Shown here: positions 8,672 through 19,189 of the stretch, piece after piece
How the letters are laid out: every line of letters begins with the position of its first letter
Numbering within the stretch: position 1 is the stretch's first letter
Source of the DNA: Flavobacteriaceae bacterium
Lineage (GTDB): Bacteria > Bacteroidota > Bacteroidia > Flavobacteriales > Flavobacteriaceae
Direction: 5' to 3'
Length of the DNA stretch: 35,817 nt
Assembly (NCBI GenBank): GCA_002721175.1
Contig: PBJR01000004.1
Location: forward strand, 1 to 35,817
Program-made: the position numbers and the translations under genes
The notes under the pieces: model-generated
Databases searched by the model: none
Told to the model about the DNA's origin: nothing
Seen by the model: only the letters and a program-made list of their open reading frames with translations

Positions 8672-10358
8672 TTTTTATGTCTTTTATGCTAAGCTGTAAA
8701 CTTGCCTTTCCTTCCCATACATTCTCATCTAACGTATAAGCCATATTAAAAATAGCTTGATTTTTAACCAGAGAATGCTTACTACCAAGGCCAAATCCAA
8801 TCGCATTAATTGATTTTGATTCATCCTTCTTTACAGTAATTTTAAGATGTTTTTCATCTTTTCCTACGCATCGGCCGTTTCCCGTGTCAACAACAGATTC
8901 TGTCGCAAAAATTGGGGTAGGATTTTGGGGGCCGAAAGGAGAAAATTGCTTTAGAATTCTATAGAATCTAGGATTCAAATCATCTAACTCAATTATAGTA
9001 TCAATGATTATCTCGGGTGTTTTAAGTTCTTTATTTAAGGTTGCTTTCACTTCATTTTCAAACGCATTTTTAAATGCATTTAAGTTCTTTGGCTTGATAG
9101 TTAACCCAGCAGCATATTTATGCCCTCCGAATTGTTCTATAAACTCTCTGCAGTTTTCTAGAGCATTGTAAATATTAAATCCTTTTACTGATCTAGCCGA
9201 GGCTGTTAAAAATTCATCGCTTTTTGTAAAAACTATTGTGGGCCGATAATAAACTTCCAATAATCTAGAAGCAACGATCCCAATTACCCCCTTATTCCAT
9301 TCTGAATTATAAACGACTGTGGTCGATTTTTTTGCATCATTTGCGGCAGTAATTTTAAATAGGGCCTCTCTAGTAATTTCACTTTCTAAAGAACGTCTTT
9401 CAATATTAAAATTTTCAATATCCTCTGCAATTGATTTTGCTTTTGAAAGCTTGTTTGTCTTCAAAAGAGTCACAGCAAAATCGGCATGCTTCATTCTACC
9501 AGCAGCATTAATGCGAGGAGCTATGTTAAAAACAACGTCTGTTAGAGATAAAACATCCTTTTTTAATCCTTGAATTATAGCTTCAAATCCTGGTCTGGGA
9601 TTTGAGTTAAGTACTTTTAGACCATGGTAAGCTAAAATTCGATTTTCTCCAATTACAGGTACAATATCGGCTCCTATGGCCGTTGCAACAAGATCTAAAT
9701 AATCAACTAAGTCTCCAACAGAATCATTGAAGTGTTCCCCCAGAGCTTGAACTAGCTTAAATCCTACTCCACATCCACATAGCCCTTTAAAAGGATAATT
9801 GCAATCTGGACGTTTAGGATCCAAAATAGCAAATGCATTGGGAAGCTTTTCACCAGGTAAATGATGATCACAAATAATAAAGTCAATACCTATGTCTTTA
9901 GCATACTCTACTTTATCTAAGGCTTTGATACCACAATCCAAAGCAATAATTAGACTATATCCACTTTTATAAGCATAATCAATTCCTTTTTTGGATATAC
10001 CATAACCTTCTAAAAATCTATCAGGAATATACGTCCCCACATCTACCTTTTTGCTCTCTAAATAATTCGCTAACAAAGCTACAGATGTAGTTCCATCAAC
10101 ATCATAATCACCATATATTAGAATTGATTGTTTTTCAGAAATTGCACTTTTTATACGCGCAACTGCCTTGTCCATATCCTTCATTAAGTAAGGATTATGT
10201 AAATCGGTAAGCTGAGGGCGAAAAAAAACTTTAGCCTGCTCAAAATTCTCAATTCCACGCTGGGCTAATAAATAAGCAATTGTATTCTCTACACCCAACT
10301 CACTTGATAATTTTCCTACAATTTTTGGATCCGGTTTAGGCTTTATTATCCAACGCAT
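8661..10358 (-). CDS. recJ: Single-stranded-DNA-specific exonuclease RecJ (start revised from 10400)
   Basis: DHH-family motifs YGDYDVDGTTSVALL, CDHHLPGE, APRINAAGRMKHAD, FGGHKYAAGLTI; internal ATG at 10358 removes overlap with the upstream CDS. Confidence 0.95.
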   Translation of the reverse strand: MRWIIKPKPDPKIVGKLSSELGVENTIAYLLAQRGIENFEQAKVFFRPQLTDLHNPYLMKDMDKAVARIKSAISEKQSILIYGDYDVDGTTSVALLANYLESKKVDVGTYIPDRFLEGYGISKKGIDYAYKSGYSLIIALDCGIKALDKVEYAKDIGIDFIICDHHLPGEKLPNAFAILDPKRPDCNYPFKGLCGCGVGFKLVQALGEHFNDSVGDLVDYLDLVATAIGADIVPVIGENRILAYHGLKVLNSNPRPGFEAIIQGLKKDVLSLTDVVFNIAPRINAAGRMKHADFAVTLLKTNKLSKAKSIAEDIENFNIERRSLESEITREALFKITAANDAKKSTTVVYNSEWNKGVIGIVASRLLEVYYRPTIVFTKSDEFLTASARSVKGFNIYNALENCREFIEQFGGHKYAAGLTIKPKNLNAFKNAFENEVKATLNKELKTPEIIIDTIIELDDLNPRFYRILKQFSPFGPQNPTPIFATESVVDTGNGRCVGKDEKHLKITVKKDESKSINAIGFGLGSKHSLVKNQAIFNMAYTLDENVWEGKASLQLSIKDIKIDE

Positions 10359-10365
10359 ATTAACT

Positions 10366-10788
10366 TTAATGAAATAGAATATCAGTTTTGACTTTTGCAA
10401 ATTGCCGAAACATTTCCATCACACCACAATATTTTTTTACAGACAATTCAACTGCTCTTCTACATTTGTTAGAATCAATACCATCTCCTGAAAAATAATA
10501 TTTGATATTCACGTTATTGTAGTATTTTGGATATTTATCAGTTAATTCACCCTCAACAACAATTTTAAGACTATAATTTTTGATCTTCATCTTTTTTAAA
10601 ATATCGACAATATCAATTCCTGTACAACCAGCCAAAGATGAAAGCATTAACGCTTTCGGAGACAACCCTTTCTGTTTTGTCCCATCAGTTGGTTTTGAGT
10701 CCATTGTAAATTTATTGCCACTTGGATTATCTGATTCAAAAATCATCCCCCCTGCCCAACAGGTTGTAGTTTTGTGAAACATAATCAA
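10366..10788 (-). CDS. OsmC family protein
   Basis: SPKALMLSSLAGCTGIDIVDILKKM plus a second conserved Cys (KKYCGVMEMF). Confidence 0.85.
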   Translation of the reverse strand: MIMFHKTTTCWAGGMIFESDNPSGNKFTMDSKPTDGTKQKGLSPKALMLSSLAGCTGIDIVDILKKMKIKNYSLKIVVEGELTDKYPKYYNNVNIKYYFSGDGIDSNKCRRAVELSVKKYCGVMEMFRQFAKVKTDILFH

Positions 10789-10915
10789 ATTATTTTTATT
10801 TTTTTGCTAAACCAAAATTAATATTAAATAATTTAATATACCATTTGTTAGTCCTTTAAACCCCGATCACGGCACCGAAATAAAATTACCAGCTATTTTT
10901 TCTAATAAAATTCTT

Positions 10916-11581
10916 TCAAGCTCCTGAAATTACAAGAACGATCTCGCCCCTGGGAGAATTTTCTTTGAAATAAATCAATGCAGATTCTAATGTCCCTCTA
11001 AATGTCTCTTCAAATATCTTTGTAAGCTCCCTTGATACTGATATACATCTCTTTCCGCCAAAATAAATGATTATTTGTTCCAAGGTTCTGATCAGTTTGT
11101 GTGGACTTATGTATAATATGATTGTTCTTGTTTCTTGAGATAATAATTTTAATCTAGCTTGACGTCCCTTTTTAGGAGGTAGAAATCCCTCGAACACAAA
11201 CCGGTCGCTTGGTAACCCAGAATTAACAATAGCTGGGACAAAAGCCGTTGCTCCAGGAAGACACTCTACAGAGATTCCCTCTTTTATAGATTCGCGGATT
11301 AATAAAAACCCAGGATCAGAAATAGATGGTGTTCCTGCATCACAAATCATGGCGATTGTTAAGCCTGATTTGAATTTGTTAATAATCCCATTGAGAACTT
11401 TATGCTCATTATGCATGTGATAGGACTGCATTGGAGTGTTTATTTCAAAGCGCTTTAATAGCTTACCTGAAGTTCTTGTGTCCTCTGCTAAAATTAAATC
11501 TACATTTTTCAATACTGAAATAGCTCTTAGAGTGATATCGTCAAGGTTTCCAATTGGAGTTGGTACAACAAAAAGCTTCAT
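10916..11581 (-). CDS. rsmI: 16S rRNA (cytidine(1402)-2'-O)-methyltransferase
   Basis: VVPTPIGNLDDITLRAISVLKNVDLILAEDTRTSGKLL and CDAGTPSISDPGFLL. Confidence 0.95.
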   Translation of the reverse strand: MKLFVVPTPIGNLDDITLRAISVLKNVDLILAEDTRTSGKLLKRFEINTPMQSYHMHNEHKVLNGIINKFKSGLTIAMICDAGTPSISDPGFLLIRESIKEGISVECLPGATAFVPAIVNSGLPSDRFVFEGFLPPKKGRQARLKLLSQETRTIILYISPHKLIRTLEQIIIYFGGKRCISVSRELTKIFEETFRGTLESALIYFKENSPRGEIVLVISGA

Positions 11582-11617
11582 TATATAAATTTTAAAATTT
11601 AAATTTTCATTGTCAAC

Positions 11618-12289
11618 CTATAATTTCTTTGGAGGATTAACTATAAAATCCTTAAGATAATAAGGCTCAAAATACGCTAAATCTTCAAAATTCCCAGCTT
11701 TAAACATATCAAAAGATAATTTGCACATTTGTTCTGATGAAGGATATGCTTCTTTAAAATATGCATTTGGATGTTTAACAATCCCCTGTGTTTTTTCAAC
11801 AGCGTCGCCTATAAAAAAAACTTTTTGTTTATTTAAAAAATCAATGAATGAAGTACTGTCTAAAATCTTAGCCGAGGTCGGCTCGATAACAGAAATATTT
11901 GAATCAAATGCTGCTGCATAAACTTCCATTCTTCTCGCATCTATCAGTGGAATAATTATTCCTTGATCTACATTCATCTTGCTTGCCAGGATCTCCAGCG
12001 TTGGTATGGCAATCATTGGAACTTCCAATGCAAAACAGAGTCCTTTGACAGCTGAAACACCAATACGCAAGCCAGTATATGAGCCTGGCCCTTTACTAAC
12101 TGCTACTGCATCTATTTGTGAGAGATCAATATTTGCAGCTTGCAAAACATCGTCAATATATACATGTAAGCATTCTGCATGAGAATAAAATTTATTATTA
12201 TCTTCCTTTAGCTCAACAAGATCTCCATTTTTGGACAAAGCAACAGAACAATTAGTTGTTGAGGTTTCAATATTTAAAATATAGCTCAT
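11618..12289 (-). CDS. tsaB: tRNA t6A biosynthesis protein TsaB
   Basis: ILNIETSTTNCSVALSKNG and VSKGPGSYTGLRIGVSAVKGLCFAL. Confidence 0.94.
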   Translation of the reverse strand: MSYILNIETSTTNCSVALSKNGDLVELKEDNNKFYSHAECLHVYIDDVLQAANIDLSQIDAVAVSKGPGSYTGLRIGVSAVKGLCFALEVPMIAIPTLEILASKMNVDQGIIIPLIDARRMEVYAAAFDSNISVIEPTSAKILDSTSFIDFLNKQKVFFIGDAVEKTQGIVKHPNAYFKEAYPSSEQMCKLSFDMFKAGNFEDLAYFEPYYLKDFIVNPPKKL

Positions 12290-13609
12290 CTACAAATTTA
12301 ATGGTTTACCGAGATAAAAATCAAGAACCTTTGTTTTAAAAATAAAATCATATTTAGCTCGTACTAAACTAGATTGAGCATTTACAAGCTGATTTCTGTT
12401 TTGCTCTAAGTCAAAAATATTTAGTGAACCAATATTGTAGCGTTCTTGGGCGTTTTTGAAAGATAGTTTTCTGGCAAGAAGTGATTTTTTTGATGAAACA
12501 TATGTTTTCAAGGCAGCCTTAGCATCTGTAAAAGCACTTTGAATAATTCTTTCTAAGTCAATTTTAGCCTGTGATAAAGCTAGGGTTGAGTTCTCGACTT
12601 GAATTTTTGCTTTTGCTAGATTAACGTTGTTTTGATATCTAGAGAAAATGGGTATATTTAAATTCAAGGCAAAGCTATGGCCTCTGTTATCGTTAATTTG
12701 CTGGAAGAAAGAATTATCATTTGTTAAATTTGAAAAATTTGCACCAGTGTTTACGCCATACGTAAAATTCAAAGACGGATAAAATCCACTTTTTGAAATT
12801 TCTTCTCCTAATTCCGCTGCCTCAATATTCATTTTAGCAACTTTAATTTCACTTCTGTTCTTCATTGCAAAATCCAATATTGATTTAACGTCTGTATATG
12901 GCATGAATTCTGATGGAGAATCAAGTTCAATGATTTCTACATCAAAACCATTAAATGGAATTTGCAAAACTTGGGAAAGCGACAAAAGTGCTAATGTATA
13001 GCTATTCTCGGCAACGGTTAAAAGCTGTTCGTCATTGGCTAATGAGGCCTCAGCATCAAAAACATTAGCTTCTGGCTGAACTCCAGCATCTACAAGTTCC
13101 TCAACTAACTTTAACTGGTTCAATGAAAACTTATATTGAGAATCTGCAATAATTAAATTTTCTTTATTCAATAAAACATTCAAATAAGAATTTACAACGT
13201 TCAAGGCCACATTGTCTCTTACACGCAAAAATTCTTCTTGATTAGAGGCTTTATTAATCAACGATTGCTTATATATGTTGCTGTTACGAAAACCATTAAA
13301 AATTGTTTGAGACATATTAATCCCAAAATTTGTAGAGTGAAAAGTTCTATCAAAAAACTGGCCATCAAAAACTTCAACATTACCCAAATTCATTCGTTGA
13401 GAACTGTTTATTGACAAAAAAGGCAAAAAATTACCTTTTGCACTTACAATGTCTTGATCGTTAGTCAATAATGCATTTTCCATTTGCTTTATACTGATAT
13501 TATTTTTAAGCGCATATTCAACACAGTCATTTATAGTCCATTTTGTTTGGGCGTTAAAAAAAAAGGAATTGATAATTGCTAGTAATAAAATTATTTGCTT
13601 ACACTTCAT
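12290..13609 (-). CDS. TolC family outer-membrane efflux protein
   Basis: Signal peptide, WTINDCVEYALKNNISIKQ, long coiled-coil repeats, NIGSLNIFDLEQNRNQL. Confidence 0.92.
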   Translation of the reverse strand: MKCKQIILLLAIINSFFFNAQTKWTINDCVEYALKNNISIKQMENALLTNDQDIVSAKGNFLPFLSINSSQRMNLGNVEVFDGQFFDRTFHSTNFGINMSQTIFNGFRNSNIYKQSLINKASNQEEFLRVRDNVALNVVNSYLNVLLNKENLIIADSQYKFSLNQLKLVEELVDAGVQPEANVFDAEASLANDEQLLTVAENSYTLALLSLSQVLQIPFNGFDVEIIELDSPSEFMPYTDVKSILDFAMKNRSEIKVAKMNIEAAELGEEISKSGFYPSLNFTYGVNTGANFSNLTNDNSFFQQINDNRGHSFALNLNIPIFSRYQNNVNLAKAKIQVENSTLALSQAKIDLERIIQSAFTDAKAALKTYVSSKKSLLARKLSFKNAQERYNIGSLNIFDLEQNRNQLVNAQSSLVRAKYDFIFKTKVLDFYLGKPLNL

Positions 13610-13627
13610 AGTTTAAAGTTTATAATC

Positions 13628-14755
13628 TTAATCTTTTTTTCCCTCCTCATCCAAGTTATCTTCATCAATGACTTTGTTCCATACCTTAATATTATCTGAT
13701 AATTCTAATCCGTTTAGAATTTCAATGTTAATGCCATCTGAAATACCAATTTCAACATCTCTGGCACTGTAGTTTCCCTTGTCATCTTGAACTTCTACAA
13801 ATGGTTTTTCAGTAAACCTATTAAACTGAAGCAACGACTCTTTAATAACCATTACACTATCTTTACTAACTACTTCAATTTCAGCATTAGCACTGTATCC
13901 AGCTCTGATTTTATAGCCCGTTGAAACCTCAACATCTGCCTTAATAGTAAATTGTACAGCACCATTTTCTTCAATTCCTTTTGGTGCAACAAAAGTTAAT
14001 TTTGCAGGAAATTCCATTTCATTAATAGCGCCAAGAACAACTTTTATTTTTTCTCCCTCCTCTAAATTAGCAACTTCAGATTCGTCAACCTTACCCTCAA
14101 ATATCATTTTTGACATATCTGCAACTGTTGCTATTGTAGTTCCTGCGTTAAAGTTATTACTTTCGATAACTTGATCACCTTCTCGCACAGGAATTTGCAA
14201 AATTGTTCCTGATATTTGTGACACAATATTTGTGTTAGCCATACCTCCGACAGAAATTGATCCCTGTTCAATTATCTGATAATCATTTCTAGCCTGCAAA
14301 AAATTCTCCTTTGATTGATTTAAATTTAACTCACTGGTCTCAAAGTCTTGCCTTGAAATAACTCCCTTTTCGTATAAGGCCTTGTTGCGCTGAAATAAGG
14401 TTTTATTGTTTTCATATGTAAATTTTGTTGTTTTAATACGGCTTTTTGCACTTGCTAAGGCTTGTTCATTAGGTACAACTCTTATCTTGGCAATTAAATC
14501 GCCTTTTTGAACAAGATCGCCCTCCTCCAAATAAATCTTATCGACAATGCCTGAAATTTGAGGTTTTATTTCAACTTCCTCTTCTGGATTTAACTTACCA
14601 GTTGCGACAATTTTAATATCCACCGAGCTTAAAAAAGGCTGCTCTGTTTTATAATCTATAATATCACTACTGTTTGAGTCCTTAAAATACTTAAGGACAA
14701 TTGCTAATAGAATTAGCAATATAATTCCCAAAAAAATCTTTAATGTTTTATTCAT
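13628..14755 (-). CDS. HlyD/MacA-type periplasmic adaptor
   Basis: N-terminal TM anchor, GKLNPEEEVEIKPQISGIVDKIYLEEGDLVQKGDLIAKI biotinyl-lipoyl-like motif, coiled-coil hairpin. Confidence 0.92.
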   Translation of the reverse strand: MNKTLKIFLGIILLILLAIVLKYFKDSNSSDIIDYKTEQPFLSSVDIKIVATGKLNPEEEVEIKPQISGIVDKIYLEEGDLVQKGDLIAKIRVVPNEQALASAKSRIKTTKFTYENNKTLFQRNKALYEKGVISRQDFETSELNLNQSKENFLQARNDYQIIEQGSISVGGMANTNIVSQISGTILQIPVREGDQVIESNNFNAGTTIATVADMSKMIFEGKVDESEVANLEEGEKIKVVLGAINEMEFPAKLTFVAPKGIEENGAVQFTIKADVEVSTGYKIRAGYSANAEIEVVSKDSVMVIKESLLQFNRFTEKPFVEVQDDKGNYSARDVEIGISDGINIEILNGLELSDNIKVWNKVIDEDNLDEEGKKD

Positions 14756-14768
14756 TTTTCAAATTAAT

Positions 14769-16022
14769 TTATTCTTCTCTTAATGCTGAAATAGGTTTAA
14801 CACTTGTAGCCTTAAAAGCGGGGATCAAGCCAATTAATGTTCCCAAAATAACCAATATAATTAAGGATACAAAAACAATGGCAATAGAAACAGATGCATT
14901 GACTAAAGTAGCATCATCACCTTGGCCCCAAACTCTATCAATTGCTATGAGAATCCATCCCCCTGTAATTATCCCAAAAAATCCAGACATTAAAGTCAAA
15001 AAAACAGACTCCAACACAATTTGTCCTTTAATTTCAAAAGGTGTAGCACCCATCGCTCTCCGAACACCAATTTCTTTTGTTCTTTCCTTAACTGTGATCA
15101 ATAAGATGTTCCCAATAGCGAAAACACCAGCTATTAAAGTAGCAATACCTACAAACCAGGTTAAAAATTGAATTCCAGTGATAAATCCAGTTACTTTTGC
15201 AAACTCTTTACCAAGATTAAAACTTCCAAGCGCCATATTATCATTCGGATGAATATTATTTAGATTCTTCAATAGTAACTTCGCATCGCTTTCAATTTGT
15301 TTAATACTAAAGTCTTGTTTGCCTGTTAAAACCATCCATCCAATTCTATCACCCGTGTTGTAGATTCGCTGAAATGTTGTGAAAGGAATATGAACATCAC
15401 TATTAGGCCCCATATCTAAATCTTCATTTTGAAAAACACCAATTACCTTAAAATTTATTTTATTTATTTGAATTAGTCCCCCAATTGGGTCTTCATTCTT
15501 TTCAAAAAGTTGCTTGTAAATATCCTCAGAAATAACTGCTACTTTCGCCTTCAAATCAATATCGTTTTGATTAATAAATCGCCCATTAAGCATCTTCTTC
15601 TTTTGAATCTTATCTAGAAGCGGAAAATCACCGTTAACACCATAATTTCCAGATAGAGAATTTCGAATTACTTGCGCTCCGTTACGGATTCTTGGTAACA
15701 AAATTTCAATACCACTAATATTGTCTTCGATTTCTTTAATATGAGTAAGTTTTAGCTGTACAGCTCTTCCGTCTTGAAATCCCTTGAACGGCATGCTTGT
15801 ATTTTGCCCCCAAATAAATACACTATTAGTTGCAAAATCGCCAAATAATCTATTAAATGAATTTTCCATTCCACGAGAAGCTCCCAATAATGAAATAAGA
15901 AGTAAAATACCCCACCAAACTCCTATCATTGTTATAACTGTGCGTACTTTATTCTTTGTTACACTATCATAGACTTCTTGCCAAGTATCTCTTTCAAATA
16001 AAAATTTCATAAAACTACTCAT
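14769..16022 (-). CDS. MacB-type ABC transporter permease
   Basis: N-terminal MacB periplasmic core and FtsX-like TM region (TVKERTKEIGVRRAMGATPFEIKGQIVLES). Confidence 0.92.
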   Translation of the reverse strand: MSSFMKFLFERDTWQEVYDSVTKNKVRTVITMIGVWWGILLLISLLGASRGMENSFNRLFGDFATNSVFIWGQNTSMPFKGFQDGRAVQLKLTHIKEIEDNISGIEILLPRIRNGAQVIRNSLSGNYGVNGDFPLLDKIQKKKMLNGRFINQNDIDLKAKVAVISEDIYKQLFEKNEDPIGGLIQINKINFKVIGVFQNEDLDMGPNSDVHIPFTTFQRIYNTGDRIGWMVLTGKQDFSIKQIESDAKLLLKNLNNIHPNDNMALGSFNLGKEFAKVTGFITGIQFLTWFVGIATLIAGVFAIGNILLITVKERTKEIGVRRAMGATPFEIKGQIVLESVFLTLMSGFFGIITGGWILIAIDRVWGQGDDATLVNASVSIAIVFVSLIILVILGTLIGLIPAFKATSVKPISALREE

Positions 16023-17250
16023 TTCTTATTGCAACAATTGGCTTAATTTGAGATGCTCTTTTTGCAGGTAAGTATCCGGCAATTATACCCGATATGATTA
16101 ATGTTATTGTAGCAGTAAAAACCATTGTTTTGCTAACACTAGGATCAGTTATAAAATATGTTTCAAGGCTTGGTGCAACTAGCTCAAGTAAAGTTACCCC
16201 AAATAAAAGACCAACATAACCAGCCAAAGTCGTAACTATAATTGACTCTGCAAGTATAATAGAAATAATAGACTGAGGAGAAGCGCCGAGAGCCTTTCTT
16301 ATTCCTATCTCTTTCGTTCGTTCCTTAACAATAAAAATCATTATGTTACTTATTCCAACCACTCCTGCAATTAAGGTTCCTAGCCCAATAATTAATATTA
16401 AAATTCCCAACACAGAAGTCATTTGGTTAATCCCCTTATTTTGCATTGCCATATTAAAAACGCGAACAGCTCTTTGATCATTTGGCGAAACAATAAACCT
16501 TTCTTTTAGCGCTTTCTCTAAATCCAGTCCAAAATCTATAGCACCGTCGTAGTCCAGCTCTTTATTATAAGTTAGATTTATTTGGTCTACAAAATCATTG
16601 TTACCATAAATTTGCTGAACTGTTGATATAGGCATATAAATTTTACGCTCTTCATCATCTCCACCGTCATCTTTAAAGATCCCTACGACTTTGAAGGGTA
16701 TCCCATTTAAATTGATATATTTACCCTTAACAGATTTTTCATTTTTGAACAAATCCTGTCTTACTAAATCCCCAATAACAATAACCTTAGTACGATTCTT
16801 AATATCCAATTGATTTAAAAAACGTCCTTGAGTAACTATTGTTTTTTCAATAAATTTGTGTTCTGGGTGAACAGCTCTGAGCTGGTAATTGTTCTTTTCA
16901 TTTCTAAAACTTGCAGAAACATTTTGATAAATTCTTGAGGAAATAAATTCAAGTTTTGAATTAAAATCAGACTTAATGTAATCGTAATCCTTATTTTTAA
17001 ATTGAATACGTCGCCCTGATTGAAGCCCCCTGTGCGGTTTTATTGTTCGGCCTGACCGAATAAAAATTGAATTAGCGGCGTCATCAACAAAAGCTTCAGA
17101 AAAGGTGTTATTGAGCCCATTTGCTAAACCAAAAAGAATGGTAAATAACATTATTGCAAAAATAACAGTAAAACCAGAAAGTAGGCTTCTAGTTCTATTT
17201 TTATTAATACTTTGAAATATTTCTCTCCAAAAATCTTGATCAAGCATCAT
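16015..17250 (-). CDS. MacB-type ABC transporter permease
   Basis: Paralogous to the next permease; IVKERTKEIGIRKALGASPQSIISIILAES. Confidence 0.92.
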   Translation of the reverse strand: MMLDQDFWREIFQSINKNRTRSLLSGFTVIFAIMLFTILFGLANGLNNTFSEAFVDDAANSIFIRSGRTIKPHRGLQSGRRIQFKNKDYDYIKSDFNSKLEFISSRIYQNVSASFRNEKNNYQLRAVHPEHKFIEKTIVTQGRFLNQLDIKNRTKVIVIGDLVRQDLFKNEKSVKGKYINLNGIPFKVVGIFKDDGGDDEERKIYMPISTVQQIYGNNDFVDQINLTYNKELDYDGAIDFGLDLEKALKERFIVSPNDQRAVRVFNMAMQNKGINQMTSVLGILILIIGLGTLIAGVVGISNIMIFIVKERTKEIGIRKALGASPQSIISIILAESIIVTTLAGYVGLLFGVTLLELVAPSLETYFITDPSVSKTMVFTATITLIISGIIAGYLPAKRASQIKPIVAIRNE

Positions 17251-17942
17251 ACTTTTATTCTTAGTTGATTTATAAAGTTATCTTCCAAAATAATTCCGTC
17301 TCTTAAACGCACTATTCTCTTACACATATTTGCAATCTCTTGTTCATGGGTAACAATTAAAATTGTCTTACCCTCATCGTTTAGCTTTTGTAAAAAAGTC
17401 ATTATGTCTCTGGAAGTATTACTATCAAGAGCTCCTGTTGGTTCATCAGCTAGAATAAGCTTGGGTTCTGATGCTAATGCCCTAGCAATAGCAACTCGCT
17501 GTTGTTGGCCTCCGGAAAGTTCCTTTGGAAGGTGAGAAGACCAGTCCAATAACCCAACTTTTTTTAAATAAAATTTTGCTCTTTCCGTTCGCTTTTCTCT
17601 TTTCAACCCTTGATAATATAAAGGAAGAGAAACATTGTCTAAAGCATTCTTATATTTAATTAAGTTAAAAGATTGAAAAATAAAACCTAAAAATTTATTT
17701 CTATAAATTGCAGCTTTCTTCTCGCCTAAATTCTTAATTTTTACATTATCTAGACTATACTCCCCCTGATCAGCCTCATCCAGTATCCCAATTATATTAA
17801 GCAGTGTAGATTTACCTGAACCTGATGAACCCATAATTGCTACCATCTCACCATCTTCTACGGACATATTTATACCTTTTAAAACATGAAGTTTAGTATC
17901 ACCTATTGGATATGATTTATGTAAATTTTTTATTTCTAACAT
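17247..17942 (-). CDS. ABC transporter ATP-binding protein (LolD/MacB type)
   Basis: Walker A GSSGSGKSTLLN, signature LSGGQQQRVAIARAL, Walker B LILADEPTGALD. Confidence 0.96.
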   Translation of the reverse strand: MLEIKNLHKSYPIGDTKLHVLKGINMSVEDGEMVAIMGSSGSGKSTLLNIIGILDEADQGEYSLDNVKIKNLGEKKAAIYRNKFLGFIFQSFNLIKYKNALDNVSLPLYYQGLKREKRTERAKFYLKKVGLLDWSSHLPKELSGGQQQRVAIARALASEPKLILADEPTGALDSNTSRDIMTFLQKLNDEGKTILIVTHEQEIANMCKRIVRLRDGIILEDNFINQLRIKV

Positions 17943-17963
17943 CTTCTGGTTTAATAAAAATTC

Positions 17964-19133
17964 CTAATATTCCAAAATATTAAGATTATGCTCCGACAAT
18001 AATTCTCTGGCATGCTTAGCAAATCTTACAAGTTTATTATAGTGCGAAGGATTTGAAAAGTATTCAGGTTTAAATTCATAATCCTTAACCGATAAAATAT
18101 CATAATATTTTTTTCCTCTTAAAGTAAATTCATGGACCCAAGTTAAGTGATAGTTTGCATACTTAACTCTTATGTTATTATTCTCTTTGATTAATGAAAT
18201 CTTTAAAACGGCACCGCCGTCTCTTGGAAAAGTTCGCTGATGTGAAACAAAATTACCTAATGAATATGCTACTAATCTATCTTTTGTGTAATCAGTTCCG
18301 TGCTCCCATTGCATAGGTTGCAACACGTGTGGATGTGCTCCGATAACAATATTGACTCCGACAGAATTAAAAAACTCAAACCACTCAAGTTGCTTTTTAT
18401 TAGGCATATTTTGATATTGATATCCCCAGTGAACAAAAGCTATTATTTGGTCAGGATTAATCTTTTTTCTAATTAAATCAATATCTGATAAAACTATTTC
18501 TTTTTCTAAATAATTCACAACATTTGGATGAGTAGGCGGAATCTCATTTGTCCCATAAGTATAATTAATAAGCGCAATCTTCATATTATTTTTCTTTATA
18601 ACATAGCAAGGACTCTTTTGCTTTTGCGATAAATCTGTAAATGTCCCGGTGTGGCCTATATTTAATGAGTCTAAGAGTCTTATTGTCCTTTCAAGTCCAA
18701 GCTTACCTTTATCGCAGGAATGATTATTCGCTGTAACCAGAACATCAACTCCAGAGGCTTTTATTGCTGAAGCGTATTCGACGGGTGAACTAAATTGTGG
18801 ATACCCTGAGAAGGGCCTAACTCCAAGTGTTACTTCTAAATTCCCTATTGTAATATCAGCATCACTTAAGATCGGCTTTATTTTTTCAAATGTTTTATCA
18901 TAATTATATTTATTGGTCTCAGGATCAAACGCCGCTTTAATTTGATCCATATGACCCATAAAATCCCCAATAAATAAAATACTTATTTCACTATTTTCAT
19001 TAAATATATTATCGATTGACCCTTCAACTGATTGATCAATAGACATTGATTTGTTTAGGTTTTCCTGAGCTAGGCCGTAATTATAAATTACTAATATAAC
19101 AAGAGATATTGGTGTTATGATTTTTTTGAGCAT
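17964..19133 (-). CDS. CapA-like (poly-gamma-glutamate synthesis CapA family) secreted metallophosphatase-fold protein
   Basis: FIGDFMGH, ITIGNLEVTLG, VTANNHSCDKG, HWGYQYQNMPNKKQ, GAHPHVLQPMQ. Confidence 0.88.
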   Translation of the reverse strand: MLKKIITPISLVILVIYNYGLAQENLNKSMSIDQSVEGSIDNIFNENSEISILFIGDFMGHMDQIKAAFDPETNKYNYDKTFEKIKPILSDADITIGNLEVTLGVRPFSGYPQFSSPVEYASAIKASGVDVLVTANNHSCDKGKLGLERTIRLLDSLNIGHTGTFTDLSQKQKSPCYVIKKNNMKIALINYTYGTNEIPPTHPNVVNYLEKEIVLSDIDLIRKKINPDQIIAFVHWGYQYQNMPNKKQLEWFEFFNSVGVNIVIGAHPHVLQPMQWEHGTDYTKDRLVAYSLGNFVSHQRTFPRDGGAVLKISLIKENNNIRVKYANYHLTWVHEFTLRGKKYYDILSVKDYEFKPEYFSNPSHYNKLVRFAKHARELLSEHNLNILEY

Positions 19134-19189
19134 GGTCTTATTGTCCTTGACATTTGCGTAATTTAATGAAATAAATAAACAAAATTCTA

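Noticed and set aside
9319-9573. 84 aa plus-strand ORF
   Set aside because: Antisense to recJ.
14743-15171. 142 aa plus-strand ORF
   Set aside because: Antisense to the MacB-type permease; no independent coding evidence.
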